Source: Leyella stercorea (GTDB lineage: Bacteria; Bacteroidota; Bacteroidia; Bacteroidales; Bacteroidaceae). From it: 48,942 nucleotides of DNA. The notes below the pieces were generated by a model. The model saw only the letters and a program-made list of their open reading frames with translations, had not been told where the DNA came from and did no database searches. Shown one piece after another: positions 8,198 to 17,428 of the stretch (its first letter is position 1; each line of letters opens with the position of its first letter). The stretch spans positions 1 through 48,942 of the forward strand of contig NZ_JADYTS010000013.1 of NCBI RefSeq assembly GCF_021531355.1, written 5' to 3'. The translations under genes and the position numbers were made by a program.

Positions 8198-9019
8198 TCA
8201 GTCTGCCAGACGTGAGGCGAGAAACCTCCGCATCAGTTCTACGGGCACATGACGGCGCCGCGCATAGTCGCGCAACTGGGTGTCGTCGATGCGTCCGATG
8301 TCAAAGTAGTGTGCCTTGGGATGTGCAAACATCAGTCCCGACACAGAAGCGTGGGGCTTCATGGCACCGCTGTCGGTGAGGCGTATGCCTATGCGCTTCA
8401 TGTCGATGAGGCGGTCGATGATGAAGTTAAGGCTCGTGTCTGGCATCGACGGATAGCCTACGGCTGGCCGTATGCCCTGGAAGTCCTCGCGCAGAAGCTG
8501 CGGTATGTCGAGATTTTCGTCGGGAGCATATCCCCAAATGGTTCGGCGCACCTGCAAGTGGACAAGTTCGGCAGTGGCTTCAGCCAATCGGTCGGCAAGA
8601 GTCTGGGCTAACATGCGCTGGAAATCGTCCTGCTGGAAGTCGTGCTCAATCGCCTCGTCGATGCTGGCGGCAAACACCCCCACCCTATCCTTTATGCCCG
8701 ACGACAGCGGACGCACGAAGTCGGCAAGACAGAGGTAAGGCGCTCCAGGCTCGGAGGGGCGCTGCTGTCGCAGCATCGGCATGCGTTCTGTGCCTACTAC
8801 GATGTCGTCGCCGTCGGCATTGGCATCGAACAGGCCTACAAGTGCATGCGTCTGATAGCGCGGTTGCAGTTGGTCGAGCATGAAGTTTGCCTCGTTGAGC
8901 AGTTTGTCCTTCTCGGATTGCGGCTTGCCGGCGAGTCCCCACGCATGATAGAAGTACAACCAGTTGATGTAAGGGCGCAGTTGGGCGATGTTGAAATCTA
9001 TCTGTGTTATATTATCCAT
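8198..9019 (-). CDS. Stand-alone methionine synthase activation domain protein
   Basis: A 273-residue protein matching the C-terminal SAM-binding reactivation domain of cobalamin-dependent methionine synthase (MetH). Hallmarks are the central RPAVGYPSMPD (RPAxGYPxxPD in the family) and the later SVSGLMFAHPKAHYFDIGRI (cf. SGLyfaHP.a.YF.vG.i). In E. coli this domain is fused to MetH and binds SAM for reductive remethylation of oxidised cob(II)alamin. Here it is a separate gene with a short N-terminal helical extension and none of the other MetH domains. It begins 5 bp after the dihydroorotase stop, so they share a transcript. It presumably acts in trans on a MetH lacking the domain, encoded elsewhere. 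Confidence 0.85.
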   Translation of the reverse strand: MDNITQIDFNIAQLRPYINWLYFYHAWGLAGKPQSEKDKLLNEANFMLDQLQPRYQTHALVGLFDANADGDDIVVGTERMPMLRQQRPSEPGAPYLCLADFVRPLSSGIKDRVGVFAASIDEAIEHDFQQDDFQRMLAQTLADRLAEATAELVHLQVRRTIWGYAPDENLDIPQLLREDFQGIRPAVGYPSMPDTSLNFIIDRLIDMKRIGIRLTDSGAMKPHASVSGLMFAHPKAHYFDIGRIDDTQLRDYARRRHVPVELMRRFLASRLAD

Positions 9020-9024
9020 ATATA

Positions 9025-10350
9025 TCAGAGTCTGAACTCCAATGCCTCACCACGACTCGTGGTGTCGAAGGCTCCATTGTTGTATATTATGCTGCCGTTG
9101 CACATTGTGGTGCGCACCTGCCATGCGAATGTGTGTCCCTCCATCGGACTCCATCCGCACTTGCTCTGTATGCACTCCTTGTCGACAGTCCAGGGCGATT
9201 CGGGACGCACAATGACTATGTCGGCCTTGTAGCCCTGACGCAGATAGCCACGACGCGACACGCCGAACAGTTCGGCAGGATTGTGGCTCATCAGCTGAAC
9301 CAGACGCTCGATGGTGAGCACGCCCTCGTCGACGAGTTGCAGCATGGCAACGAGCGAGAACTGCACCATAGGCATGCCGGAAGCAGCACGGGCACATCCG
9401 CCCTGCTTGTCGGCAAGAAGATGTGGGGCGTGGTCGGTACCGATGGTGGCAATGCGTCCGTCGTTGAGTGCGGCACGCAGGGCGTCGCGGTCGGCGGCTG
9501 TCTTGATTGCGGGATTGCACTTGATGCGTGTTCCGAGTGTGGCATAGTCGGCATCCGAAAAGAACAGGTGGGCTATGACAGCCTCAGCGGTGATGCGCGG
9601 ATTGCTGCCGAAGAGCTGCAACTCGCGTGCTGTAGTGAGGTGTGCTACGTGCAGACGAGCTCCTGTCTGCTCGGCAAGTTCCACAGCGAGGCGTGTAGAC
9701 TGCCAGCATGCCTCCTCCGAACGAATCTCGGGATGATGCTCTACAGCCGGGTCGTCGCCATACTTGGCCTTAGCCTCAGCCATGTTGCGATTGATTATGT
9801 CGGTGTCCTCGCAATGCGTCATGATGGGCAGTTGCGCTTTTGTAAACAGCTGCTGCAGCACCTCCTTGCGGTCGACGAGCATATTGCCTGTGCTTGAACC
9901 CATAAACAGCTTTATACCGGGCACACGGTGCGGGTCTATAGACGTAACGACATCAATGTTGTCGTTGGTGGCACCGATGAAGAAGCCGTAGTTGACGTGC
10001 GACTTGCGTGCAGCGTCCGCATATTTGTCATCGAGTGCCTCGAGCGTTGTGGTCTGCGGATTGGTGTTGGGCATGTCGAAATACGACGTGACACCGCCAA
10101 ACGCAGCCGCGCGGCTCTCTGTTTCGATGTCGGCCTTCTGTGTCAATCCGGGGTCGCGGAAGTGCACATGGTCGTCAATCACACCGGGTAAAACAAAACA
10201 CCCCGTAGCATCCACGACGCTGTCGTAGTTGCCACGGGGAGAGTCTGTACCTTCAACTATCTCTGTTATAACATCATTGTCAACAATCACGGAAGCCTTT
10301 CGGGCTACACCCTCATTGACAACGGTTCCTCCAAATATTAATGTTTTCAT
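9025..10350 (-). CDS. pyrC: Dihydroorotase
   Basis: A 441-residue class I dihydroorotase, which closes carbamoyl-aspartate to dihydroorotate in pyrimidine synthesis. Evidence: the zinc-binding DHVHFRDPG (His61, His63), the FDMPNTNP loop, THCEDTD, and GTDHAPH near residue 310 with the catalytic Asp. I chose the ATG at 10350 (MKTLIFGG) rather than the in-frame ATG 42 bp upstream because the family starts here and a purine-rich stretch precedes it. Allantoinase is the main alternative, but the FRDPG block and size favour dihydroorotase. It lies between the DUF4369 lipoprotein (76 bp) and the MetH activation protein (5 bp). Confidence 0.9.
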   Translation of the reverse strand: MKTLIFGGTVVNEGVARKASVIVDNDVITEIVEGTDSPRGNYDSVVDATGCFVLPGVIDDHVHFRDPGLTQKADIETESRAAAFGGVTSYFDMPNTNPQTTTLEALDDKYADAARKSHVNYGFFIGATNDNIDVVTSIDPHRVPGIKLFMGSSTGNMLVDRKEVLQQLFTKAQLPIMTHCEDTDIINRNMAEAKAKYGDDPAVEHHPEIRSEEACWQSTRLAVELAEQTGARLHVAHLTTARELQLFGSNPRITAEAVIAHLFFSDADYATLGTRIKCNPAIKTAADRDALRAALNDGRIATIGTDHAPHLLADKQGGCARAASGMPMVQFSLVAMLQLVDEGVLTIERLVQLMSHNPAELFGVSRRGYLRQGYKADIVIVRPESPWTVDKECIQSKCGWSPMEGHTFAWQVRTTMCNGSIIYNNGAFDTTSRGEALEFRL

Positions 10351-10426
10351 TTTTTCTTCAAAAAAATGGTTGTTATGTTGTTTTTTAATCACACCATCTC
10401 AACATCTCAACTCAACACCCCGACTC

Positions 10427-11200
10427 CTACTGCGCAGGCGCAGCCAGCTCATTGGGAGTTGGCCCCTGGGCTGGAGCAGGAGCAGGCATTGCCTGTTCAG
10501 GGGTCTTCATTCCATTCATTATGGCTTGGTTCTCCTGTGCCTTCTTATAGTAGTCCTTTACGTAAGGATCGTTCTTGAACTTATCAGTAGCCTTGCTCAT
10601 GATGTCCTCAATCCACGGAGTGAGTTCGGGATAGCGATAGCCGATGGTCACCATGAAGAATACGCCAGGACCGAGCACGTTGTCGAAGTTGTCGGTGACA
10701 AACGAAGTGACGAGCTTGTCCTCCTGCTCAGTCAGTCGCTGAGCCTCGGCGTTGATGCGACTGTTTACGACGTTCATGTCCGAACCGTCCATAATGGCGC
10801 GGTCGTGCATGTGTACGAGTTCTGCCTCCTGATTCTTCAGCTGGTTGTAGCGATTGAAGAACTTGAACAGCTCGTCGTTGAGCGGAGTGCCGCTGACTGT
10901 TTGCTGAGTATTGTCTATTTTGATAGTGATGTCACCCTTTTCGAGCACGAGAGGCAGTACGCTTTCATCATCCATGAAAATATTGGCCATACATATAGAG
11001 TCGAACGATCCGTTGAAGTGGAACTGTCCGTGCACTACGTCGCACGAGTCGATAGTCTTGAAATCGTTGTCATGTAGAACCTTCAGATAGAGCATGCGTC
11101 CGTCGAGTGTAGAAACGTTTGACGATCCCTGGATGTTATAAGAATTGCCGCATGACGCTAACGCCATGATTGTGATAAAAGCGTAAAGTATTTTACTCAT
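10427..11200 (-). CDS. DUF4369-type lipoprotein
   Basis: A 257-residue predicted lipoprotein with a lipobox ALASC (Cys17). The N-terminal half (about 22-115) matches the DUF4369 pattern found before thioredoxin-like domains in Bacteroidetes: GRMLYLKVL, IDSCDVVHGQFHFNGSF and GDITIKIDNTQQTVSGTPLND. The usual C-terminal thioredoxin domain is absent; instead there is a helical region and a Pro/Ala/Gln-rich tail (PAPAPAQGPTPNE). It has its own promoter-like TACCTTTG at 11233-11240. Function unknown; a periplasm-facing envelope role is inferred. Confidence 0.8.
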   Translation of the reverse strand: MSKILYAFITIMALASCGNSYNIQGSSNVSTLDGRMLYLKVLHDNDFKTIDSCDVVHGQFHFNGSFDSICMANIFMDDESVLPLVLEKGDITIKIDNTQQTVSGTPLNDELFKFFNRYNQLKNQEAELVHMHDRAIMDGSDMNVVNSRINAEAQRLTEQEDKLVTSFVTDNFDNVLGPGVFFMVTIGYRYPELTPWIEDIMSKATDKFKNDPYVKDYYKKAQENQAIMNGMKTPEQAMPAPAPAQGPTPNELAAPAQ

Positions 11201-11232
11201 AAAATGTGGTTACTTGTAAATTTGTATAAAGA

Positions 11233-11240
11233 CAAAGGTA
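11233..11240 (-). promoter_or_regulatory. -7 promoter element for the DUF4369/pyrC operon
   Basis: TACCTTTG on the minus strand is a perfect TAnnTTTG, 33 bp before the start codon at 11200. It suggests that the lipoprotein, pyrC and downstream genes can be transcribed separately from the DivIC pair. Confidence 0.6.
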
Positions 11241-11332
11241 ATATGTATTATTTGAATAAAAGACGTTTTTGTCGAGTTTTAAGTTAAGATTATTCTTATT
11301 TAGATTTTTTTCGACACGCCTAATACATCTTC

Positions 11333-11758
11333 CTACTGAGCGTTGGTAGTGTTTTCTTCCTTCTTCAGGCAACTGCTGATGCGGTGCATAGTGTACATTT
11401 CGAGAATTGCAGCCACGAGCAACAGCAACACCCACTTGTTGTAAACCACCTCAATGTAAGTGGTATAGTTGGTGAATGTATCGCGAAGGAACTGGAAAGC
11501 GGTGTCTACCATAAGTAGTCCGGAGAACACGAACAATATGTCGGCAAGCGTCATGATACGCTTCAGACGCTTGATGGTGGGGTTGTTGCCCTCATAAATC
11601 TCGCTCACCTGCATCCAGGCGAACAACAGTGCACCTACAAGATAAATCCAGCAAGCCACCTCGCGTGCATACATGAACGCAAAACATCCTGCTCCTAAAA
11701 CCATAAGTATGCCGCCAACAAGGAACAGCATACTCTGTACTCTACTCATTTGTTTCAT
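11333..11758 (-). CDS. Four-helix membrane protein, unknown function
   Basis: About 141 residues from the ATG at 11758, with four clear membrane segments (LFLVGGILMVLGAGCFAF, IYLVGALLFAWMQV, ILFVFSGLLMV, WVLLLLVAAILEMYTM) and short charged ends. I do not recognise a named family. The start lies inside the 3' end of the DivIC gene (17-bp overlap), implying coupled translation; an ATG at 11749 is also possible. The pairing with a septum protein hints at an envelope or division-linked role, which is only context. Confidence 0.7.
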   Translation of the reverse strand: MKQMSRVQSMLFLVGGILMVLGAGCFAFMYAREVACWIYLVGALLFAWMQVSEIYEGNNPTIKRLKRIMTLADILFVFSGLLMVDTAFQFLRDTFTNYTTYIEVVYNKWVLLLLVAAILEMYTMHRISSCLKKEENTTNAQ

Positions 11759-12077
11759 TATTGTCGGTTTGTGGTTTTTTATCGTCACTCAATACATAAA
11801 TATCCTCGTCGTCGGTCTTCATGAAATAGCGTTCGCGCGCAATCTTCTGATAAGCCCCCGGCACATGGTTAAGCTCCCTGAGCTTGCGCATGTCGTCCTC
11901 GTTCTGGGCGTTGTACTTGTCGATTTGCTGGCGAAGGTCGCTTATCTGCATCTCCAACTGGACACGATGCATAAAGCTGTTTTCATCGACAAAGCCTACG
12001 AGTATAATTCCGGCGATGATGACAATAGCATATTTGTAGTGGCCCACAAGAGCCATTATAAGTTTAAGACGACCCAT
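11742..12077 (-). CDS. FtsB/DivIC-family septum formation initiator
   Basis: A 111-residue bitopic protein: short cytoplasmic N-terminus, one membrane helix (YAIVIIAGIILVGFV, about 16-30), a coiled coil (EMQISDLRQQIDKYNAQNEDDMRKL), then the family motif VPGAYQKIARERYFMKTDDEDIY. FtsB/DivIC proteins join FtsL and FtsQ in the divisome and help to activate septal wall synthesis. Length and order fit. It is the first gene of the minus-strand run and is transcribed divergently from dnaX. Confidence 0.88.
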   Translation of the reverse strand: MGRLKLIMALVGHYKYAIVIIAGIILVGFVDENSFMHRVQLEMQISDLRQQIDKYNAQNEDDMRKLRELNHVPGAYQKIARERYFMKTDDEDIYVLSDDKKPQTDNNETNE

Positions 12078-12094
12078 TGTTATTTAATTTGTAT

Positions 12095-12158
12095 GCAAAC
12101 TTACTCATAATTTTCCGTATTCATACACGAAAATAGAATTTTTTATAGTAAGTTTGCA
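12095..12158. promoter_or_regulatory. Mirrored divergent promoters of divIC and dnaX
   Basis: TAAGTTTG occurs on the minus strand at 12096-12103, 19 bp before divIC, and on the plus strand at 12149-12156, 33 bp before dnaX. Both match TAnnTTTG and sit in a perfect 12-bp inverted repeat (TGCAAACTTACT ... AGTAAGTTTGCA), so the two -7 boxes are mirror images about 40 bp apart. Confidence 0.65.
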
Positions 12159-12188
12159 GTTGATTATCATCATCGCACATTATATAAT

Positions 12189-13973
12189 ATGGAAGAATAT
12201 ATAGTTTCAGCACGCAAATACCGCCCGATGACGTTCGACTCGGTAGTGGGCCAGAAGGCTCTGACCACCACCCTAAAGAACGCCGTGAAGAGCGGAAAGC
12301 TGGCTCATGCCTATCTGTTCTGCGGACCGCGCGGCGTGGGCAAGACCACTTGCGCACGCATCTTTGCCAAAGCCATCAACTGCATGAACCCCACTGCTGA
12401 GGGCGAGGCATGCGGCGAGTGCGAGAGCTGCAAGGCGTTTGCCGAACAGCGCTCGTACAACATCTTCGAGCTTGACGCCGCCAGCAACAACTCGGTGGAG
12501 CATATCAAGTCGCTCATGGAGCAGACACGCATTCCGCCGCAGGTGGGCAAGTACAAGGTTTTCATCATCGACGAGGTGCACATGCTGTCGTCTGCCGCCT
12601 TCAACGCTTTCCTCAAGACGCTTGAAGAGCCGCCGGCACACGTCATCTTCATCCTCGCCACCACCGAGAAGCACAAGATTCTGCCTACAATCCTGTCGCG
12701 CTGCCAGATATACGACTTCGAGCGAATGACTGTGGAGAACACCATATCGCACCTAAAGAACGTGGCACAGAAGGAGGGCATCACATACGAAGAGGAGGCT
12801 CTGGCTATAATAGCCGAGAAAGCCGACGGCGGTATGCGCGACGCTCTGTCGATATTCGACCAGGCGGCGAGCTTCTGCCAGGGCAACATCACCTACGCCA
12901 AGGTGATTGAAGACCTCAACGAGCTGGATGCTGACAACTACTTCCGCATGGTTGACTTGGCGCTTGAGAACAAGGTGAGCGACATAATGGTGCTGCTCAA
13001 CAGCATCATAGAGAAGGGTTTTGACGGTGGCAACCTCATCAACGGACTGGCGTCGCACGTACGCAACGTGCTCATGGCTAAGGACGAGAGCACTCTGAAA
13101 CTGCTCGACGCAAGCCAGCAGCAGGTGCAGAAGTATGCCGACCAGGCGCAGCGATGCCCCACGAAGTTCCTGTATCAGACACTGAAGCTGACCAATCAGT
13201 GCGACCTGTCCTACAGACAGAGCAGCAACAAGCGACTGCTCGTCGAGCTGACACTCATACAGGTGGCTCAGTTGACACAGCCCGAGGATGCTGCCGATGG
13301 CGCGGGGCGTAGCCCCAAAAGTCTGAAATCCCTGTTCAAGCACTTAACGATGAACCGGAATGCAGCGGCTCGGCAGGTGGCCGCTCCGGAGAATAACGCC
13401 GCTCTGGCTGCTGCCATGGGCGCTGCCTCGGCACACATCACACAATCGGGAGCTGCCACGGCAGCCGCTACGACTACGGCTTCAGCCCCTACGGCAGCAC
13501 CCAAACGCCCAGCCATGAAGCTGTCGAGCCTCGGCATCACATTCCAAAGCCTTCAGCAGAAGCAGCAAACGGAGAAGAAGCAGGAGGCGGAAATAACCAA
13601 CAAGGACGAGAATGAGGAGTTCAACCAGGACTTCCTCGAACTGCAATGGCTGTCGATGTGCAACCGCATGCCGCAGAAGATGATTAGTCTTGCCTCACGA
13701 ATGAAGAACATGAGGCCACGCATAGCAGAATTTCCTGCCATCGAGATAATCGTCGACAACCAGATGCTGCTCGACCAAGTGGATACCATAAAGGGACGAA
13801 TACGTGCCACTATGGCAAAGGCTCTGCACAACGGCAACATAACGCTCACACTCAGACTGGCTAAAGCCGAGGAGATAAGCAAGAAACTCACCAAGAAGGA
13901 GGTGTTCGACGAACTGATGAAGCAGAAGGAAGTGCGCTCGTTCGTCGAAGCCATGGGACTGGAGCTGACGTAA
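12189..13973 (+). CDS. dnaX: DNA polymerase III subunit gamma/tau
   Basis: A 594-residue clamp-loader ATPase. It shows Walker A GPRGVGKT (46-53), a zinc module with four Cys (65, 75, 78, 81), Walker B/DExH as IIDEVHML, and the SRC sensor motif LSRCQIYDF. The AAA+ and lid domains occupy residues 1-370. An Ala/Thr-rich low-complexity linker (about 385-450) and a tau-like C-terminal domain follow. The protein loads the sliding clamp and organises the replisome. The first ATG is 33 bp after a good -7 box. I saw no clear slippery sequence for a programmed gamma frameshift. Confidence 0.95.
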   Translation: MEEYIVSARKYRPMTFDSVVGQKALTTTLKNAVKSGKLAHAYLFCGPRGVGKTTCARIFAKAINCMNPTAEGEACGECESCKAFAEQRSYNIFELDAASNNSVEHIKSLMEQTRIPPQVGKYKVFIIDEVHMLSSAAFNAFLKTLEEPPAHVIFILATTEKHKILPTILSRCQIYDFERMTVENTISHLKNVAQKEGITYEEEALAIIAEKADGGMRDALSIFDQAASFCQGNITYAKVIEDLNELDADNYFRMVDLALENKVSDIMVLLNSIIEKGFDGGNLINGLASHVRNVLMAKDESTLKLLDASQQQVQKYADQAQRCPTKFLYQTLKLTNQCDLSYRQSSNKRLLVELTLIQVAQLTQPEDAADGAGRSPKSLKSLFKHLTMNRNAAARQVAAPENNAALAAAMGAASAHITQSGAATAAATTTASAPTAAPKRPAMKLSSLGITFQSLQQKQQTEKKQEAEITNKDENEEFNQDFLELQWLSMCNRMPQKMISLASRMKNMRPRIAEFPAIEIIVDNQMLLDQVDTIKGRIRATMAKALHNGNITLTLRLAKAEEISKKLTKKEVFDELMKQKEVRSFVEAMGLELT

Positions 13974-14033
13974 GCCGGCAATCGAAGCTGACGTAACAAC
14001 GAACCATTCGTAACAAAACAAAAGATTACATAA

Positions 14034-16598
14034 ATGAAGACATTGAAAAGATTTCTGCCAGACATTCTGGTAGTATTGCTGTTTGCCGTCATCGCATTTG
14101 CCTACTTCTTCCCGGCAGATACCGAAGGCCGCATTCTCTATCGCCACGACTCGTCGGCAGGACGAGGCTCGGGTCAGGAGCTGACCGAGTATTATCAGCG
14201 CACAGGCGAGCGCACCCGTTGGACCAACTCGCTCTTTAGCGGAATGCCTACCTATCAGATGGCACCGTCGTACGACAGCCAGCAGGTTCTGAACGAGGTA
14301 GGCAAGTTCTACCACCTGTGGCTGCCCGAGAACGTCTGGTATGTGTTTGCATACCTTCTGGGCTTCTACATCCTATTACGCGCATTCGACTTCCGTCGTG
14401 AGCTGGCTGTGCTCGGCTCTATAATATGGGCGTTCAGCAGCTACTTCTTCATCATCATCGCTGCCGGACACATCTGGAAAGTGATAGCCCTGGCTTATCT
14501 GCCGCCTATGATAGCAGGTATTGTGCTGGCATATAGAGGAAAGTATGTGTGGGGATTTGTCATCACGGCACTGTTCACGGCGCTTGAGATACAGGCCAAC
14601 CACGTGCAGATGACCTATTATTATCTGTTCATCATCGCCTTCATGGTGCTGGCTTATCTGTGGGATGCCGTTCGCAATCATCGCCTGGCACAGTTTGGCA
14701 AGGCTACGGGCGTGTGCTTTGTGGCAGCCGCACTGGGCGTTGTCATCAACCTCTCCAACCTCTACCACACCTGGCAGTACACCCAGGAGTCGATGCGAGG
14801 AAAGAGCGAACTGGTGAAGAAGAACTCAGCCAACCAGACAAGCAGCGGTCTCGACCGCGACTACATCACACAGTGGAGCTATGGCATCGACGAGACATGG
14901 ACACTGCTCGTGCCTAACACCAAGGGCGGAGCGTCAATGCCGCTTGCCATGAACGAGAAGGCTATGGAGAAAGCCGACCCGCAGTTCTATCAGATTTATC
15001 AACAGTTGGGACAGTACTGGGGCAACCAGCCCGGCACAAGCGGACCGGTATACGTGGGCGCTTTCGTACTGATGCTGTTCGTACTGGGTCTGTTCATCGT
15101 GAAAGGACCTATGAAGTGGGCGCTGTTCCTTGCCACCGGTCTGTCGATACTGCTTTCGTGGGGCCACAACTTCATGTGGTTTACCGACCTATTCCTCGAC
15201 TATGTACCCATGTATGCCAAGTTCCGAACGGTGGCTTCGATACTCGTAATTGCCGAGTTCACCATTCCTTTGCTGGCAATGTTGGCACTTAAGAAGATAT
15301 TCGACACTCCCGACTTCTTCACACAGAAGATACGCATATACCTCGGCACGTCGAAACATCCTATCATTGCGCACAACACGACCAACATGTTTTGGTTGTG
15401 GGTGAGCTTCATAGCTACGGGTGGCATGGCGTTGCTGTTTGCCATCATGCCGTCGATATTCTTCCCCGACTATGTTTCGGCTTCAGAGCTGGAGGCAATG
15501 AAGCAGATTCCGTCGGAATATCTTGGTCCGTTGCTCAGCAATCTGCAGGAGATACGCATCTCGATATTCACCGCCGACTGCTGGCGCACATTCTTCGTCA
15601 TCGTGCTCGGCACCGCTGTGCTGTTGCTGCTGCGCATGAAGAAGATACAGCCCAAGTATGCTGTGGGTGCCATCATCGTGCTCTGCCTCGTTGATATGTG
15701 GCAGGTCAACAAGCGTTATCTCAACGACGGCATGTTCGTAGAGCGTAGCGTGCGCGAGACTCCGCAACAGGAGACAGCCACCGACCGCCAGATCATGCAG
15801 GACAAAGCGCCCGATTATCGTGTGCTTAACCTCGCTTCGAACACGTTCAACGAAAACGAGACTTCTTACTATCACAAGTCTATCGGCGGATACCACGCTG
15901 CCAAGCTGCGCCGCTATCAGGAAATGATCGACCAGTATATCGGTAAGGAGATGCGCGACATGCAGGGTGCCATCGTCAACGCACAAGGCGACATGACCCG
16001 TGTGGCTGGCGACTCAATCTATCCGGTGCTCAACATGCTCAACACCAAGTACGTAATCCTGCCGCTGCAGGGCGGACAGACAGCTCCGCTGCTCAATCCG
16101 TACGCCTTCGGCAACGCATGGTTTGTAGACCGTATAAGCTATGTTGACAATGCCAACGCCGAGATTGATGCCGTAGGAAAGCTCAATCTGCGCCACGAGG
16201 CTGTAGCCGACAGCAAGTTTAAGGATGTTCTGGGCGAGCCTGTAGCACAACAGTCAAATGCCGTAGTGACTCTGAAGAAGTATGAGCCTAACGAGCTGAC
16301 ATACACAGTAGAGTCGCAGAAGGGTGGCATCGTAGTGTTCTCGGAGGTTTACTATCCCGGATGGACAGCCACTGTCGACGGCACAGACACTCCAGTAGGC
16401 CGTGTCAACTACATCCTTAGAGCCATCAACGTCAAGCCAGGCAAGCACACCGTAGTGCTGACATTCAAGCCTGCATCGGTGAAGAACACCGAAACAGCTG
16501 CCTATGTGGCTTATCTGTTGCTCGTACTGGCTATCGCCGCAGGCGTATTCTTCGAAATGAAGAGACGCAAGAATGAAACAAACGAACTGAAGAAATAA
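14034..16598 (+). CDS. YfhO-family multi-spanning membrane protein
   Basis: An 854-residue membrane protein with about a dozen hydrophobic segments, one at residues 10-25, others through about 530, and one at the C-terminus (AAYVAYLLLVLAIAAGVFF). A long soluble region (about 560-820) contains FSEVYYPGWTATVDG and PGKHTVVLTFKP, typical of the C-terminal part of YfhO proteins. YfhO-like proteins resemble GT-C glycosyltransferases; in Firmicutes they are linked to glycosylation of teichoic acids, which Bacteroidales lack, so the substrate here is open. It lies 60 bp after dnaX and 4 bp before the GSCFA gene. Confidence 0.85.
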   Translation: MKTLKRFLPDILVVLLFAVIAFAYFFPADTEGRILYRHDSSAGRGSGQELTEYYQRTGERTRWTNSLFSGMPTYQMAPSYDSQQVLNEVGKFYHLWLPENVWYVFAYLLGFYILLRAFDFRRELAVLGSIIWAFSSYFFIIIAAGHIWKVIALAYLPPMIAGIVLAYRGKYVWGFVITALFTALEIQANHVQMTYYYLFIIAFMVLAYLWDAVRNHRLAQFGKATGVCFVAAALGVVINLSNLYHTWQYTQESMRGKSELVKKNSANQTSSGLDRDYITQWSYGIDETWTLLVPNTKGGASMPLAMNEKAMEKADPQFYQIYQQLGQYWGNQPGTSGPVYVGAFVLMLFVLGLFIVKGPMKWALFLATGLSILLSWGHNFMWFTDLFLDYVPMYAKFRTVASILVIAEFTIPLLAMLALKKIFDTPDFFTQKIRIYLGTSKHPIIAHNTTNMFWLWVSFIATGGMALLFAIMPSIFFPDYVSASELEAMKQIPSEYLGPLLSNLQEIRISIFTADCWRTFFVIVLGTAVLLLLRMKKIQPKYAVGAIIVLCLVDMWQVNKRYLNDGMFVERSVRETPQQETATDRQIMQDKAPDYRVLNLASNTFNENETSYYHKSIGGYHAAKLRRYQEMIDQYIGKEMRDMQGAIVNAQGDMTRVAGDSIYPVLNMLNTKYVILPLQGGQTAPLLNPYAFGNAWFVDRISYVDNANAEIDAVGKLNLRHEAVADSKFKDVLGEPVAQQSNAVVTLKKYEPNELTYTVESQKGGIVVFSEVYYPGWTATVDGTDTPVGRVNYILRAINVKPGKHTVVLTFKPASVKNTETAAYVAYLLLVLAIAAGVFFEMKRRKNETNELKK

Positions 16599-16602
16599 CA
16601 AT

Positions 16603-17412
16603 ATGGAGTTTCGTACACCAGTAAACATTACGCTCGCGCCGTTCGCTATCGAACCGCGCGAGCGTATGCTTTTTGTAGGCTCTTGCTTTGCCGACAACAT
16701 AGGACGGCGATTTGTGGAGGACAAGTTTCGCGCTACGGTCAATCCATACGGCGTGATGTACAATCCGGCAAGCATCATGCACACCGTGAAGCGATGGACC
16801 GATGAGCTTGTTGCAACCGATGAAGCCCCTCAGACGGCTGTGTTCACGCTCGGCACCAACCATGTCTACATCCTCAACGAGACGGGCGAGATAGTGGACA
16901 ATTGCCGGAAGCGTCCACAGCGGTTGTTCACCGAGCGCGAGCTGAGCGTTGACGAGTGTGCCGACTATCTGCGTGAGGCAATTGCCACACTCCAGAAGAT
17001 TAATCCTTCGGTTCGTATCATCATCACCGTAAGCCCCATCCGCTACGCCAAATACGGATTTCACGGCAGTCAGCTGTCGAAGGCAACGCTGCTTTTGGCT
17101 GCCGACAAGTTGACAAAGGAGATGGACAACGTGGTGTATTTCCCTGCCTACGAGATTGTCAACGACGAATTGCGCGACTACCGTTTCTATCGTGAAGACA
17201 TGCTCCACCCTACCGACCAGGCTGTGGAATACATCTGGCAGCGCTTCGGCGAAACTTTCTTCTCCAAGCAAACACGCAAGTTTCTCGAAGAGTGGCACCC
17301 GATAAAGGCTGCTCTCGCCCACCGACCATTCAATCCGGAAGCCGAAGAATACAAGAAGTTCTTGGAAAAGGCGAAGGAAGGGGAAAGGGAGTTGATGGAG
17401 AGGTACAAGTGA
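16603..17412 (+). CDS. GSCFA domain protein
   Basis: A 269-residue cytosolic protein named for its own motif, FVGSCFADNIGRRF (about 24-37). It is an SGNH-hydrolase-like family: the GSCFA Ser is the putative nucleophile, with GTNHVYI and a C-terminal DMLHPTDQA supplying the Asp-His pair. No signal peptide is seen. It starts 4 bp after the YfhO gene, so it is cotranscribed, possibly acting as an esterase or acyl-modifying partner; that is inference. The transcript ends at the very strong hairpin at 17567-17617. Confidence 0.87.
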   Translation: MEFRTPVNITLAPFAIEPRERMLFVGSCFADNIGRRFVEDKFRATVNPYGVMYNPASIMHTVKRWTDELVATDEAPQTAVFTLGTNHVYILNETGEIVDNCRKRPQRLFTERELSVDECADYLREAIATLQKINPSVRIIITVSPIRYAKYGFHGSQLSKATLLLAADKLTKEMDNVVYFPAYEIVNDELRDYRFYREDMLHPTDQAVEYIWQRFGETFFSKQTRKFLEEWHPIKAALAHRPFNPEAEEYKKFLEKAKEGERELMERYK

Positions 17413-17428
17413 AGAGCCCTACCCCCGG

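Noticed and set aside
9004..9897. Plus-strand open frame opposite pyrC
   Set aside because: Cys/His-rich, no family match; shadow of the dihydroorotase gene.
12189..13973. Programmed frameshift in dnaX to make gamma
   Set aside because: No A-rich slippery heptamer with a downstream stem was seen near the end of the ATPase domain.
13960..13998. Repeated GCTGACGTAA around the dnaX stop
   Set aside because: A short local duplication with no further structure or copies; judged incidental.
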